Position numbers and translations under genes: made by a program. From assembly GCF_900111595.1 (NCBI RefSeq), contig NZ_FOHN01000018.1, forward strand, positions 1-64,000: 64,000 nucleotides of DNA. The letters run 5' to 3'. Under the pieces are notes generated by a model. It made no database searches. It was given only the letters and a program-made list of their open reading frames with translations, and was not told the origin of the DNA. Of this stretch, positions 45,625 through 56,300 are shown piece by piece; within the stretch, counting starts at the first letter, position 1; each line of letters starts with the position of its first letter. The stretch comes from [Clostridium] polysaccharolyticum. GTDB taxonomy: Bacteria > Bacillota > Clostridia > Lachnospirales > Lachnospiraceae.

Positions 45625-46827
45625 TTAAATCAAAATCCGCGTCTGGATTAGATGCTTTACTCGTTCCTGTAATTCTTCCACATGATCAAACCCTAAATAT
45701 TCTGCAGTATCTAAATTTAATTCGATGTAGCCTCGTGTACCAATCTTACTCTGAAGAATTTCATTCATTTCCTCTTGTGATATTTGAACTTTCTTTAAAA
45801 ATTCCTTCCAGTAAGCTGGCACCTGATCGGTATATCCACTTTTCATAAGCAGACTATTAAGCTGTTCTTCTGTTATAATCTGATTTCTTCGTAAATAAGA
45901 AAATTCTAAAACATCCATGTTGATTTGCTGCTGCTTAAAGGATAAATATGATTTGACTTCTTCTGCCATGCAACTGGAATGATTAAAACTATCCCTATTA
46001 CCTCCAATTTTCCAACCAAGTTCCTCCAATGAATCACAGATTTCTTTCTCTTTCCATTCAAAAAAGCAGGATGGCGTAATTACAGAAATATCTTCTTTCT
46101 TTTTTAACTGCACTAAAGCTTGTACAAATGGTTTCAGCATATCTAAAATTTCCTTATCATATTCGCCTGCAAGGAGATCTATACAAAGAATTTCATACAT
46201 CTGCTGTGCTAATGTATCTATACTGGAAATTCCCCAAATTGCTAATTGTTCAGCAAGCACCTCATCACTGCAGTCACTGCCAAATTCTTTTGTAATAGCA
46301 GTAATGGTCTGTGCTACTGAAGTAGAAAACACAACTGCAGGTGCTTTTTTCTGTAAAATAAATGGGGCCGCAAACAAGAATACAAGAGGAACACAATTGC
46401 AAAAACGACCTAAATTGCGTAAACGATTCTGATAAATCTCTCTGATTAACCGCCAGTCAACATCTAGATACTGATGATCGATCTCAAGTTTTCTTGTTAC
46501 CTGTTCAATATTGCGCCTATGTTCTTCAGAAAAAAAACCATTATCCCAAGTCAATGCTAGAATTTTCAAGTCATAATGCTCCTTCAAGAACTTCAGGCTA
46601 TAACTGCTGTCTCTTCCCCCTGTAAATAATACGATACAATCATAGTCATATTTTCCTTTATTTCTTTGAAAAAATTTATCTAAAGGTCTAGTATCTCTCT
46701 GGCTAATTGTACGGTTTCCAGACTGAGAACAAATTTCGCAAACACCTTGTTCTATTTTCAGCTTTGGTTTATTACCAACATGCCAATTCTTTAATCCACA
46801 TTTCAAACACTGACATATTTTTTCCAT
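45625..46827 (-). CDS. PP-loop ATPase with zinc-ribbon N-terminus (WbpG/PseA-like amidotransferase or thiolase candidate)
   Basis: 400 residues. Cys7/Cys10 and Cys30/Cys33 form a likely zinc ribbon, then the PP-loop 'FTGGRDSSYS' (about 68-77) that adenylates a substrate, followed by 'ILALTWDNGF', and a further Cys143/Cys145 pair in 'RFCNCVPL'. The order resembles the N-acetyl sugar amidotransferases WbpG and PseA and also sulfur transferases such as TtuA. The glutaminase and cyclase partners (HisH/HisF-like) used by WbpG are not in the window. In this context it may add ammonia or sulfur to an adenylated carboxylate or carbonyl of the product. Confidence 0.75.
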   Translation of the reverse strand: MEKICQCLKCGLKNWHVGNKPKLKIEQGVCEICSQSGNRTISQRDTRPLDKFFQRNKGKYDYDCIVLFTGGRDSSYSLKFLKEHYDLKILALTWDNGFFSEEHRRNIEQVTRKLEIDHQYLDVDWRLIREIYQNRLRNLGRFCNCVPLVFLFAAPFILQKKAPAVVFSTSVAQTITAITKEFGSDCSDEVLAEQLAIWGISSIDTLAQQMYEILCIDLLAGEYDKEILDMLKPFVQALVQLKKKEDISVITPSCFFEWKEKEICDSLEELGWKIGGNRDSFNHSSCMAEEVKSYLSFKQQQINMDVLEFSYLRRNQIITEEQLNSLLMKSGYTDQVPAYWKEFLKKVQISQEEMNEILQSKIGTRGYIELNLDTAEYLGFDHVEELQERVKHLIQTRILI

Positions 46828-46830
46828 TTC

Positions 46831-47709
46831 TCACTCTCCTATGATATCTTTTCTGCTTTCGTAGACTTGTTTAAAACCATCATATAGTTTTATTTCTGGT
46901 TTCCAGCCAATGAGACATTTCAACTTCTCATTAGAAAAACAAATACTAAAATCATATAGTTTATTAATAAATGTCTTCTTCTCTTTATCAAAAATGAGTT
47001 CATAATTCTTATTTTCATATGATGCAATAAGTTTTACAAATTTTTTCAAACTAATTAATTCATCTGGACAAATATTTACAACTTGTTCAAAGACATTCTC
47101 GTTTTTTCTCATCTTGATAATTGCATTTGCCAAATCCTCTACATGAAGCAATGGAAATACACTTTCTGGCTCATGTGATAAAACAACTGGCTCTTCCTTA
47201 ACAATTTTATCAATAATAAATTCAAAACGATTATTCTGACAGTCAAGCCCGTAAATATAACACGGTCTGATAATGGTGTAATTGAATGATTTGGCTCCTT
47301 CAATCAGTATATCTTCACATTGTGCTTTTTCTGCACCATATTCCAAACTGTCTCTATCCTTTTTTACTGCATCCTCATTGATCGGATAAATCAATTCCTT
47401 TTCGAAGTCATAAACAGAAACTGTACTACACAGAATGTAATGAAGGGATGTCTCATTCAATATTGGCAGAATCATCTCCATATGTGCAACATCCATACAG
47501 CAAAAGTCTACTACAACATCGTATTTTGTGTTTTCTATAACCTCAACAAACCTGTCTTGTTCCATACAATCAAACACATAATACTTTGTCCCCTCTATCT
47601 TCTTATCTGCCTGCAGATCTATTACTGAGACATCATCTCCTGTTTCAATTAGTTTTTGAGTAAGACAAGTTCCTACAAAACCCGCCCCGCCAAGTAACAA
47701 TATTTTCAC
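46831..47709 (-). CDS. Extended SDR (NAD-dependent epimerase/dehydratase family)
   Basis: 292 residues from a GTG at 47707-47709 chosen because AGGAGGG stands 5 nt upstream; a longer frame (to 47757) overlaps the FkbH gene. NAD motif 'LLLGGAGFVG', catalytic 'SSTVSVYD' and 'YGAEK' (Tyr-x3-Lys) are intact. A nucleotide-sugar or polyketide-hydroxyl substrate is possible; family members of this length are diverse. It stands between the FkbH and PP-loop genes. Confidence 0.82.
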   Translation of the reverse strand: MKILLLGGAGFVGTCLTQKLIETGDDVSVIDLQADKKIEGTKYYVFDCMEQDRFVEVIENTKYDVVVDFCCMDVAHMEMILPILNETSLHYILCSTVSVYDFEKELIYPINEDAVKKDRDSLEYGAEKAQCEDILIEGAKSFNYTIIRPCYIYGLDCQNNRFEFIIDKIVKEEPVVLSHEPESVFPLLHVEDLANAIIKMRKNENVFEQVVNICPDELISLKKFVKLIASYENKNYELIFDKEKKTFINKLYDFSICFSNEKLKCLIGWKPEIKLYDGFKQVYESRKDIIGE

Positions 47710-47740
47710 TTTATCCCTCCTAGTTACCAAAAATCTATAC

Positions 47741-48772
47741 TTACAAATCAGACTCAATTTCTACAAAAGCAGGTATCTGTGGTGTCTCTTTTGATTCAAA
47801 ATAGAATTTTACATAATCATCTTTTTCTTGTGCTTCTGTAAATCCAAGAAGTTTATACGCAAAATACATGTTTTTATTTCTGCTGGTTTTTTTGAAATCA
47901 GCATAAAGTTTTAGGTTATTTTTCTTGGTATACTCAATGATATTACATAACACAGCATTTCCAACACCTCTTGACATAACACGGCAAGACATGAGATGAA
48001 GCTTTATATGCCATGACTGTTCACCTTTTTCAATAAGTGTAACACCAATCTTTCCATACGCTCCAAACTTATCTTCCATTTCTGAAACCAGAAGTAAATA
48101 ATTCTCATCCTGAATGAAAGAAATCAATTCATTATAGTCATATGTAATTCCTGTAGAATTCAGCTGATGTGTTCGAATTGTTAACTCTTCCACCCTTTTT
48201 AAATCCTCTTCCTCTGCTTCTTTAATAATCATTTTCATATTTAGACTCTGTAAAAACTCAACATTTCGCTTAAATCCTTTTTCATATTCCTGACGTTTTA
48301 CATCATTCTGGTAATAAACTCTACGCATTGCTGAATCTTCTGTAACAAATCTTGGAATAAATTCTTTTTTGTCTAGAATTGAAAGCTGATTATCTGCTTT
48401 AAGGCACAATACCTCTGGACAGCCTGTTTTTACTTCTTCTATCTCAAAATCCTGATCGTCAATAAAAGCAAATGCATCCAATGCCAGATTTAACTGTTTC
48501 GATATATTAGCAACTGATTGTGATTTAGCACCTTCCATGCTAATTTCTGCACAAACAAAATAATGGGCAATTTTAAACTGCTGTAATTTTTCCCATGCTT
48601 CTTCATAAAAATTCCGGCTCGCAATTGCATTCAGTATTCCTCTTCGATCAAGTTCCTTAATCGTTTCTACCATCTTTTCCTTCAATGTTACATTATGGTC
48701 TTCTAAGAGTATTCCATCCCATATAGTATTATCCAAATCCCAGACTACACATTTTATACTTCTACTTTCCAT
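47741..48772 (-). CDS. FkbH-like HAD-family glyceryl-ACP synthase
   Basis: 343 residues. The N-terminal HAD domain has the DxDxT motif in 'VVWDLDNTIWDG', and the C-terminal GNAT-like domain has the family-specific 'LTIRTHQLNSTG' and 'HLMSCRVMSRGVG'. FkbH-type enzymes transfer the glyceryl group of 1,3-bisphosphoglycerate to an ACP with loss of phosphate. With the following FkbI and FkbK homologues and a discrete ACP this marks a hydroxymalonyl-ACP route. It starts 2 nt after the upstream stop. Confidence 0.9.
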   Translation of the reverse strand: MESRSIKCVVWDLDNTIWDGILLEDHNVTLKEKMVETIKELDRRGILNAIASRNFYEEAWEKLQQFKIAHYFVCAEISMEGAKSQSVANISKQLNLALDAFAFIDDQDFEIEEVKTGCPEVLCLKADNQLSILDKKEFIPRFVTEDSAMRRVYYQNDVKRQEYEKGFKRNVEFLQSLNMKMIIKEAEEEDLKRVEELTIRTHQLNSTGITYDYNELISFIQDENYLLLVSEMEDKFGAYGKIGVTLIEKGEQSWHIKLHLMSCRVMSRGVGNAVLCNIIEYTKKNNLKLYADFKKTSRNKNMYFAYKLLGFTEAQEKDDYVKFYFESKETPQIPAFVEIESDL

Positions 48773-48774
48773 AT

Positions 48775-49890
48775 TTACACCCTACGCATAATTTCATTAT
48801 TAGCAAGAATAATTTCATGAATTTCACTTGTTCCTTCAATAATTTCTACAGCTCGCATGTCTCTTGCAAAACGTTCCATTGTATTCTCAGAAACCAGTCC
48901 ATTGGCTCCATAAACCTGTGTTGCATTATGAATGACACGCATAATCATCTTAGAGCAATAATATTTGGCAATAAATGCATTGATGGCAGCATCTTGAGAT
49001 TTTTGATCCATTTTTTCTCCAACTTCATAACACAAAGCTCTGGCCGCATGAATATCAACAACCATTTCCGTAATCAGTTTTTTTACTAATTCATGTTGAA
49101 ATAAACGTTGCCCGAACTGTTTCCGTTTTTTTGAGTATTTTAATGATAAATCAAGACATTGCTGTGCAGCACCAACACAGCCACTTGCTATGGTAAATCT
49201 TCCATAGAGAAGGCTATCTAAGGATACATGTGTTAATCCTAACCCAATGCCACCAAGCAGATTTTCTTCTGGTACAAAACAATCCGTAAATGTCAATTCC
49301 GCAATTGCTCCACCTCGCATGCAGTTAAGGTTGTCAATTGGTTTTATATCTATTCCACTAGTAATTTTTCTATCAACAAGAAATGCTACAGGTGCTTTCC
49401 CTACTTTACAGAATACTAAATATACATCTGCACGTTGACCCATGCTAATCCATTTTTTATGAGCATTTATAATATATCCGCCTTCTGTTTTTTCTGCAAT
49501 ACTAGTAATGGATCCTGTATCACTTCCCGCATCAGGCTCTGTTAGACAAAACGCTGCAATTTTCTTGCCTTCTGCCAAATCACGAAGATACTTTTCTTTA
49601 CATTGCTTAGAACCCCACCGTTCCAAAGCTGCTGCAACCATCCCATGTACGGTAAGAATTGTCCTTACAGAAGAACATCCACGTCCAAATTCTTCATTTA
49701 TCCTTGCTATATCAGCATACGTACATCCTTGTCCACCATTTTCTTCTTTAATATTAATTCCTAGAAAACCCTCTTTTGCCAGCTTCTCAATTAATTTTTC
49801 TGGAATCTTTGCATCTTGATCAATTTTTTGTGCTATTGGAATAATGTTATCGTCTACGAATAGTTTTGCTTTCTCTTTCCAGCTTTCCAT
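48775..49890 (-). CDS. Acyl-CoA dehydrogenase-like flavoprotein (FkbI-like)
   Basis: 371 residues. Acyl-CoA dehydrogenase signatures: 'CLTEPDAGSDTGS', 'KKWISMGQRAD', 'FGQRLFQHELV' and the C-terminal 'VEIIEGTSEIHEIILANN' with the catalytic Glu. In the FkbHIJK pathway this type oxidises 3-oxo-2-hydroxypropionyl-ACP to hydroxymalonyl-ACP. The neighbours fit that role better than fatty-acid oxidation. Confidence 0.87.
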   Translation of the reverse strand: MESWKEKAKLFVDDNIIPIAQKIDQDAKIPEKLIEKLAKEGFLGINIKEENGGQGCTYADIARINEEFGRGCSSVRTILTVHGMVAAALERWGSKQCKEKYLRDLAEGKKIAAFCLTEPDAGSDTGSITSIAEKTEGGYIINAHKKWISMGQRADVYLVFCKVGKAPVAFLVDRKITSGIDIKPIDNLNCMRGGAIAELTFTDCFVPEENLLGGIGLGLTHVSLDSLLYGRFTIASGCVGAAQQCLDLSLKYSKKRKQFGQRLFQHELVKKLITEMVVDIHAARALCYEVGEKMDQKSQDAAINAFIAKYYCSKMIMRVIHNATQVYGANGLVSENTMERFARDMRAVEIIEGTSEIHEIILANNEIMRRV

Positions 49891-49923
49891 AACTTCTCCT
49901 CTCCTGTTTTCTAAAATAGCTAT

Positions 49924-50748
49924 TTAATATTTATAAAATCCTTGTCCAGATTTTCTTCCTAATTTTCCTTCCAAAACCATTTTTCTAAGAATCTGTGCAC
50001 ATTTAAATTTATCTTGTTTATAATTTTCATATAAAATATCAAGAGAATCCGCAACAACATCTATTCCAATAATATCTGCTGTTTCTAATGGTCCACTCTT
50101 ATGTCCATAACACTTCTTGAAAACACCATCAATACTTCTAGCATCTGCAATTCCTTCTTCAAAAAGATGGGCAGCTTCGTTCATATACAAATGTGAAATT
50201 CGATTCGATACAAATCCCGCACAGTCATTTACAATGAAATACTCTTTCTTTATATCTGAAATTAAAGCTTTTACTTTTTCCAATGTATCTTCTGAAGTCC
50301 CTTTCCCTCGAATAACTTCTACAGCATCAATTAAGACCACTGGATTCATAAAATGAATTCCGACTACTTTTTCAGCGGCCCCGTAGATTTCCCCTAACTT
50401 TGTAATAGGAACACAAGATGTATTGGATATAATAATCTGTTCTTGATTCTTTATTGCAGAAAGAGCTTTGTATACACTTTCTTTTTCATCCATTTTCTCT
50501 GACACTGCTTCAATAATAAAGCTGCAAGATGCTAATTCCTCAATAGATTCTACAAATTCATATTTTCCTGGCTTTATGTCTTTTTTATTAAAGCGGAATA
50601 AAACATTATTCTGCTTAATTCTAGCTTCGATATCTTTATATTTTTCCTTATCCTTTTCAATCAAATACACATGATATCCATTATTCATAAACGCAGAGGT
50701 AATACCGCAGCCCATTACACCTGCACCAATAACTCCTATTTCTGTCAT
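49924..50748 (-). CDS. 3-hydroxyacyl-CoA dehydrogenase-like enzyme (FkbK-like)
   Basis: 274 residues. NAD motif 'IGVIGAGVMGCGIT' and the family blocks 'GIHFMNPVVLIDAVEVI' and 'NDCAGFVSNRIS' are complete. In the glyceryl-ACP route the homologue oxidises the primary alcohol of glyceryl-ACP to the aldehyde. It lies between AT and FkbI in the same direction. Confidence 0.87.
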   Translation of the reverse strand: MTEIGVIGAGVMGCGITSAFMNNGYHVYLIEKDKEKYKDIEARIKQNNVLFRFNKKDIKPGKYEFVESIEELASCSFIIEAVSEKMDEKESVYKALSAIKNQEQIIISNTSCVPITKLGEIYGAAEKVVGIHFMNPVVLIDAVEVIRGKGTSEDTLEKVKALISDIKKEYFIVNDCAGFVSNRISHLYMNEAAHLFEEGIADARSIDGVFKKCYGHKSGPLETADIIGIDVVADSLDILYENYKQDKFKCAQILRKMVLEGKLGRKSGQGFYKY

Positions 50749-50760
50749 ATAACCTCCTAA

Positions 50761-51693
50761 CTACCTAAGATAACTCTTCAGGTTTTCAAAATCGTCATTA
50801 ATATCCATTGCAAATACACGTTCTTTTCCCAGTACATTCATTTCAAGATAGAAATCTTTTAACGTCCTCTGAGGACCTGCCTCTATAATAAATTCAGGTT
50901 CAAATTCCTCCATTGTCTGCATAGCCTGATACCATAAAACCGGATGAAATAACTGTATTACTAAATGATTTCTTACCTCTTCAGTACTTGTATAAGGCTT
51001 CGCATTAACGCTTGAAATTACTGTTTTGTCTGTAAGCATAATTTCACCTTCATATTTCACAACATCTTCGTCTTTCGCTTTCATCAAATTACAGTGAACT
51101 GGTATATTTTCTTTCATAGGCAATACTCTATAAGGAACAAACATAGCTTTTGTTTTAGACAACAGCCTTCCTAACAGTACAATCCCCTTTTTAGTTCCTG
51201 CTACTAGAAACTGTCTTTGTGTATTATATCCAGTAACATACAATTCCGTATTTGCACCTGCCTGTTTTACTAATTCTAATAATTCCTCATTTTCTATATC
51301 TAGTACAATTGCCACTTCACCTTTGTCTTTTGCTTTATCATAGTAGCGTCCTCGACGAACTGCATACATAACCGCCTGACTAAAATCCAGATACCCTGCT
51401 GCAACCAGTGCAGTTATTTCTCCCAGACTATGTCCCAGGAATATGTTGGGCTCAACATATTCCTGTAATAATCTAAAAGATGCAATTCCATATGTAATTA
51501 ACAGGGGCTGAAGTATTTGCGAATCTTTGATCTGGCTAATCTGTCCATCTTTTATGAGTTCAATAAGTGGATAGCCGATAGCTTCCTCAGCTTCAAGAAA
51601 AACATTTTTGGCAATTGGATTCTCTATAATTTCTTTACCCATATTATTGTACTGGCTTCCAACCCCTGGAAACATTATTGCAACATTTGACAT
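50761..51693 (-). CDS. Free-standing acyltransferase (trans-AT)
   Basis: 310 residues from the ATG at 51691-51693 with AAAGGAG upstream; a longer frame reaching 51735 overlaps the ACP gene. The FabD fold has 'MFPGVGSQYNNMG', the nucleophile 'FLGHSLGEITAL', Arg in 'VRRGRYYDKA' and the catalytic His in 'NIPVHCNLM'. No AT domain exists in the synthases, so this protein must load their ACPs. Whether it takes malonyl-CoA, hydroxymalonyl-ACP or both is not readable from the motif. It starts 1 nt after the ACP stop. Confidence 0.93.
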   Translation of the reverse strand: MSNVAIMFPGVGSQYNNMGKEIIENPIAKNVFLEAEEAIGYPLIELIKDGQISQIKDSQILQPLLITYGIASFRLLQEYVEPNIFLGHSLGEITALVAAGYLDFSQAVMYAVRRGRYYDKAKDKGEVAIVLDIENEELLELVKQAGANTELYVTGYNTQRQFLVAGTKKGIVLLGRLLSKTKAMFVPYRVLPMKENIPVHCNLMKAKDEDVVKYEGEIMLTDKTVISSVNAKPYTSTEEVRNHLVIQLFHPVLWYQAMQTMEEFEPEFIIEAGPQRTLKDFYLEMNVLGKERVFAMDINDDFENLKSYLR

Positions 51694-51694
51694 A

Positions 51695-51928
51695 TCAAGA
51701 CTCCTTTGACTGGAGATATGAAATAATATTATCAATGGAATTAAAATTCTCCAACTTCATATCTTCATACTCAATTGTTGCCTGAAATTCATTTTCAAGA
51801 AATGTTATCAGTTTCATGGAAAATAATGAACTTACAATCCCAAGTTCAAAAATATTATCAGAGTCTTTAATCTCAACATCTTCTAAAATGACATTTTCTT
51901 CTATAAATGCTTTAATTTTTTCCCGCAT
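51695..51928 (-). CDS. Discrete acyl carrier protein (FkbJ-like)
   Basis: 77 residues from the ATG at 51926-51928, 8 nt from AGGAG; an ATG two codons upstream is too close to that site. The phosphopantetheine region is 'ELGIVSSLFSMKLITFLE', in which the expected Asp of the D-S-L motif is replaced by Ser. Directly upstream of the AT and near FkbH, FkbI and FkbK homologues, it is the likely carrier of glyceryl and hydroxymalonyl groups. Confidence 0.85.
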   Translation of the reverse strand: MREKIKAFIEENVILEDVEIKDSDNIFELGIVSSLFSMKLITFLENEFQATIEYEDMKLENFNSIDNIISYLQSKES

Positions 51929-51939
51929 GTTCATTTCTC

Positions 51940-53286
51940 CTAACTTCTAATTTTATTATCTCCACGTAAACATTCTTCATATGCTCTCTTAACACCTTCG
52001 TGCCAGTCTTTAATCATAAGGGCACCGATCTCACCCATCTGTGTTTTTCTAGCGTACTCCAGTTTTCTTTCTAAGTGTTCGTCCGATGAATACCATTCCA
52101 GAACTTTTAAATATCCCTCATGAAGCTGTTCCTGAGTCATATTCTTTGGTATGAAATTGATACCATCTAGCACGTAGTTATCCCAATCAAAAGAAGTAAT
52201 TCTGTTTTCTTTCTTAAACTGTTCATATAACTGTGTTCCTGGATAAGGATACAATACATTGAAAGTTAAGTTTGCACACAAAGTTTCATCTAAGAAATTA
52301 ATAATATGCTGGAAAGTATCTACTGTATCATTATCAAATCCAGCTACAACACCAGCAATTACTGGAATACCATATTCCCCTTGAATTTTTTTAACAATTT
52401 GTGCATAATTTACATCTCTGTTCCTATATTTATGCATACTTTCAATATCTTTCATATTCATAGCATCAAATCCAATTAATGCTCCTGTACATCCTGCTTT
52501 TTTCATTAAATCCAGTAACTCATCATCAAAAGCAATATCAATACCTGCAAAGCATTGCCATTTCAAACCCAAAGGTATCATTTTTGTAAATAATTCCTTA
52601 GCATAATTATGGTCAAGCGTTGGGTTATCGTCATTAAATACAATACGGTTTGTTTCATCCACAAAATGTTCTTTTAAATATTTCATTTCCTCAATCACTT
52701 CATCTACTGGACGCTTTCTGAATTTTGGTGAGAATGAAGTAACAGAACAGAATACGCAATTATTAGGACATCCTCTTGTCATATAAGTATTGGCACGAAT
52801 CAGATATTTTGCTTCCTTTGGATACAAATCTTCTCTTGGTATAGACAGGTTTTCCAATTGAACTACTTCATCACTCTGGTAAATACCTCTTAAATTCTTA
52901 CCAGCAAGAAATTCTTCCATAACTTGTCTCCAAAGATAATCTCCTTCACCAACAATAACTGTTGTACAATGCTGAAGTGCTTCCTCTGGCAAAGCAGATA
53001 CATGATGTCCACCCATAATTACCGGAATATTATGTTTTACAAATAAATCGGCAATTTCATATCCTCTCTTTACAGTAGCAGTCATAGAAGTGATACCTAT
53101 GATATCTGCATCTAAATAGTCATTAAAATCTAAATCCTGATAGTTTTCATCTAGTATCTCAATATCAAATTCTTCTGGCGTATTAGCCGCTAAGACAGCA
53201 AGACTCAATGGTGGAAAATGAAACTTAGCACTTCCCTTATCTGTAAATCTATGAGCACATGGTGATATTAATTTTAATTTTTTCAT
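51940..53286 (-). CDS. B12-binding-type radical SAM enzyme
   Basis: 448 residues. The N-terminal Rossmann domain (about 1-130) resembles B12-binding domains but lacks a clear DxHxxG motif at 61-70 ('DIIGITSMTA'). The radical SAM core has C173-x3-C177-x2-C180 in 'RGCPNNCVFC', with following 'VFNDDNPTLD' and 'GALIGFDAMN' strands. The C-terminus (about 370-448) resembles the DUF4070-type tail. Class B members methylate or rearrange unactivated carbons; BchE-type relatives oxidise them without oxygen. It may methylate or cyclise the polyketide. It precedes the ACP gene by 5 nt. Confidence 0.85.
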   Translation of the reverse strand: MKKLKLISPCAHRFTDKGSAKFHFPPLSLAVLAANTPEEFDIEILDENYQDLDFNDYLDADIIGITSMTATVKRGYEIADLFVKHNIPVIMGGHHVSALPEEALQHCTTVIVGEGDYLWRQVMEEFLAGKNLRGIYQSDEVVQLENLSIPREDLYPKEAKYLIRANTYMTRGCPNNCVFCSVTSFSPKFRKRPVDEVIEEMKYLKEHFVDETNRIVFNDDNPTLDHNYAKELFTKMIPLGLKWQCFAGIDIAFDDELLDLMKKAGCTGALIGFDAMNMKDIESMHKYRNRDVNYAQIVKKIQGEYGIPVIAGVVAGFDNDTVDTFQHIINFLDETLCANLTFNVLYPYPGTQLYEQFKKENRITSFDWDNYVLDGINFIPKNMTQEQLHEGYLKVLEWYSSDEHLERKLEYARKTQMGEIGALMIKDWHEGVKRAYEECLRGDNKIRS

Positions 53287-53377
53287 TTTTTCCTCCTAGT
53301 ATGTTTTTTCAAATTATTTTAATGTTGTTTTTTTGCCAATAGTACTTTAAAATTCACCTCCAGTCAGTACATTTTAT

Positions 53378-56300
53378 TTATTTTAAATAATTCTGGCTAT
53401 CACAATAATCTAAATAAGTCTTAATTAACTCTTCATTTAATTCTGGACTTTCTATTCCATATTCCTCTAATCTGCACAATGTATAATCATTATCAATCAA
53501 ACTGCTTGTTCTAATAGTTTTTCCGTATATCGGATTATATTTTGAAAGTTCCATAAATATAGACGTAAAGTCTGTCACACTATTAATCTTTTTCTGATAG
53601 CTTTCCTCGTCTAAAATTTCAACCGTTCTTCCAGTATGTTCAATCATCTTGTATAACCGATTCATTGTAACAGCATCTTTATTTTTTATATGATAGGTAT
53701 CATAGATATCACCATATTCTGCAAGAGCAAGAATACTTCTACATGCATAATCTACAGGAGTTACATCAAATAAAAGATCCGTATCTAGAGCAGCTTTCAT
53801 TTTTACAGCTGTCTTCAATATATCATAATATAAGCAAGTTCCTCTATTTAGCGGAAATGCTCCATCTGTACTTCTGCCCATGATATTTCCCATTCGCATA
53901 ACAATCCACTTTAAGCCTTTTTCACAGGCATTACGAACCATAATCTCTGATTCAGTCTTTGATTTCTGGTAACCGAAATTTTTATAACTTTGCCCATTAT
54001 TAAGCATCTGCTCATCAAAGAAAAGATCCTCCTCTTCATACCACTGATTTCCAATTACCATATGGGTTGATAAAAATACCATGTACTTATTTTTTGTCTG
54101 TAAAGACAGTTCAATCATATTCTCAGTTCCTGTATTATTGACTTCTTTTACTTCCTCATAATCTCCGCTTAAATTGGTGGATGCTGCACTATGTAATACT
54201 AAATCCGTATGCTCTACAATATAATCCATATCTTCCTTTGCTAATCCAGCACCTTTTTTCACAATATCACCAATACATACTTTTACTCGAGACCATTCTT
54301 CTTCGTCACACTCACCGTAACAGGACATAGCTTCACGAATTCTGTTTTTTCCATCTTCAGGGTCTTTTCCTCTTACAAGGCAAATCACGTTTTTATCTGT
54401 TTCTTTCAGATAGTAATATAAAATTCCAGTACCAAGATTGCCAGTTGCACCTGTCAGCAATACTGTTTCTTGCCTCATTTCATTCTTTTCTTTTTCAGGA
54501 AATAGAGTTCCCGTAAAGTTTAAGTTTTTCTTCACATTTTCCAGACTCTTTGTATCCCCTGTCTTTTGAACTAATACCTCATTAATTCCATCTATAAATG
54601 CTCTCATTTTCTTTGATGGATCATATTTAACCTCAAATAATTTTATTTCCACATGGAAATCCTTATTTATCTGATTTAGCAATTTTAATGCATATATGGA
54701 ACTAAATCCATTTTCAAGAAGAGTATATTCTAGCAGTTCATTTGAAGTTTCTTCTGTGCCAAGCAATTCATTAATAGTTTTTAGCACTGTTTTACTAAAT
54801 TCTGAATCAGATTTTTCTTCTGTTTTTTCATTTATCTGTATCTTATTTTCTTGAACTTCTTTACTTGCTTTCTCTTTGCTGGTTTCCTCATTCACAATCC
54901 AATACTCTTTCTTCTCAAATTCATAAGCTGGAAGGCTTGCTTTCTGTATGATTCTATCACTATATAAGTGTTTCCAATTAATATCGACCCCATTGAACCA
55001 AAGCATAATGAGCTGTTCATATTTCTTCTTTTCTGTTAATTTTCTAATAAATTCACTAGCATCTTCCTCATTCATTAGCTGACAGATATTATTGTCCTGC
55101 TGCCCATTGGAGCGATAAGAAACTTCATCTTTTTTTAAGTATTTTTCAATTTTTTCTTTCAGTTCTTCCTTATCAGACACTAGGAAAGCTATTTTATATC
55201 TGCAACTTTCACGCCCAGTCTGCAAAGTATATGCTATTTGCTCTAGTGAAAGCATCGGATTTCTTTCTTCTTCTAGGAATGTCTGGAATTTCTGACACCA
55301 GGCTTTCAATGACTCCTCTGTTTTTGCAGATATCAAAATCAGATTTTCCTGATTCATCTGCTGCGGTTTTATGGTCTGTGGATATTCTTCTAATATCAAA
55401 TGTGCATTTGAACCACCAGCTCCAAAAGAACTAATTCCTGCCGTCCTTGGAATGTTGCCATCTGTATTCCATGGTTCACAATCCTGCTGTACTGTAAACT
55501 TTATTTTATTCCAATTAATAAGTGGATTTTTCTCCTTCGAATGAAGCGAAGGATACAAACTCTTATTTTGGAACTGTAGGAGTACTTTTGTAATACTTAA
55601 AATGCCAGCTGCTGCCTCTAAATGTCCTAAATTGGATTTTACTGAACCAATTGAACAAGCCTTTTCTCTATTTCCATATACTTTTTCAAGTGCTTTTATT
55701 TCAATTGGATCGCCAATGGCAGTTCCTGTTCCATGTGTTTCTATGTAGCTGACTTGTTCTGCCGATAACTTTGACTTCTCCAGAGCTTCTTTAATAACTT
55801 TTATCTGTGCCTCTGGGTTAGGAACTGTGAAACCTCCACTAAAACCTCCATGATTGAGTGCAACCCCCTTTACAACACCATATATATGGTCTCCATCAGC
55901 CTTAGCCTTTTTCAATGGTTTCAAAAGAATCGCTCCTACACCTTCTCCTGGAACATATCCTTCACCACCGTTACCAAAGCTTCTGCATTTTCCATCTGCC
56001 GATAAGAATTGTTTATCGCATAGCTGAAGATACTTATATGGGTGCAATGCAAGGTTTACACTTCCCACTAAACAGTATTCGCATTCTCCTAGCATCAGAT
56101 TCTGACAGGCTAAATATAATGCTGATAATGTAGAAGAGCACATGGTATCCAATGTCATACTTGGTCCTTGCAGATTAAACTGATAGGAAACTCGATTGGC
56201 AATGGAAGCTAGTGAAGAATCTGAATATTTATATACTCCTTGCTTATAATTTTCATAGCCATAAAGCTGATACATCGTCCACATGGCACCGATAAATACA

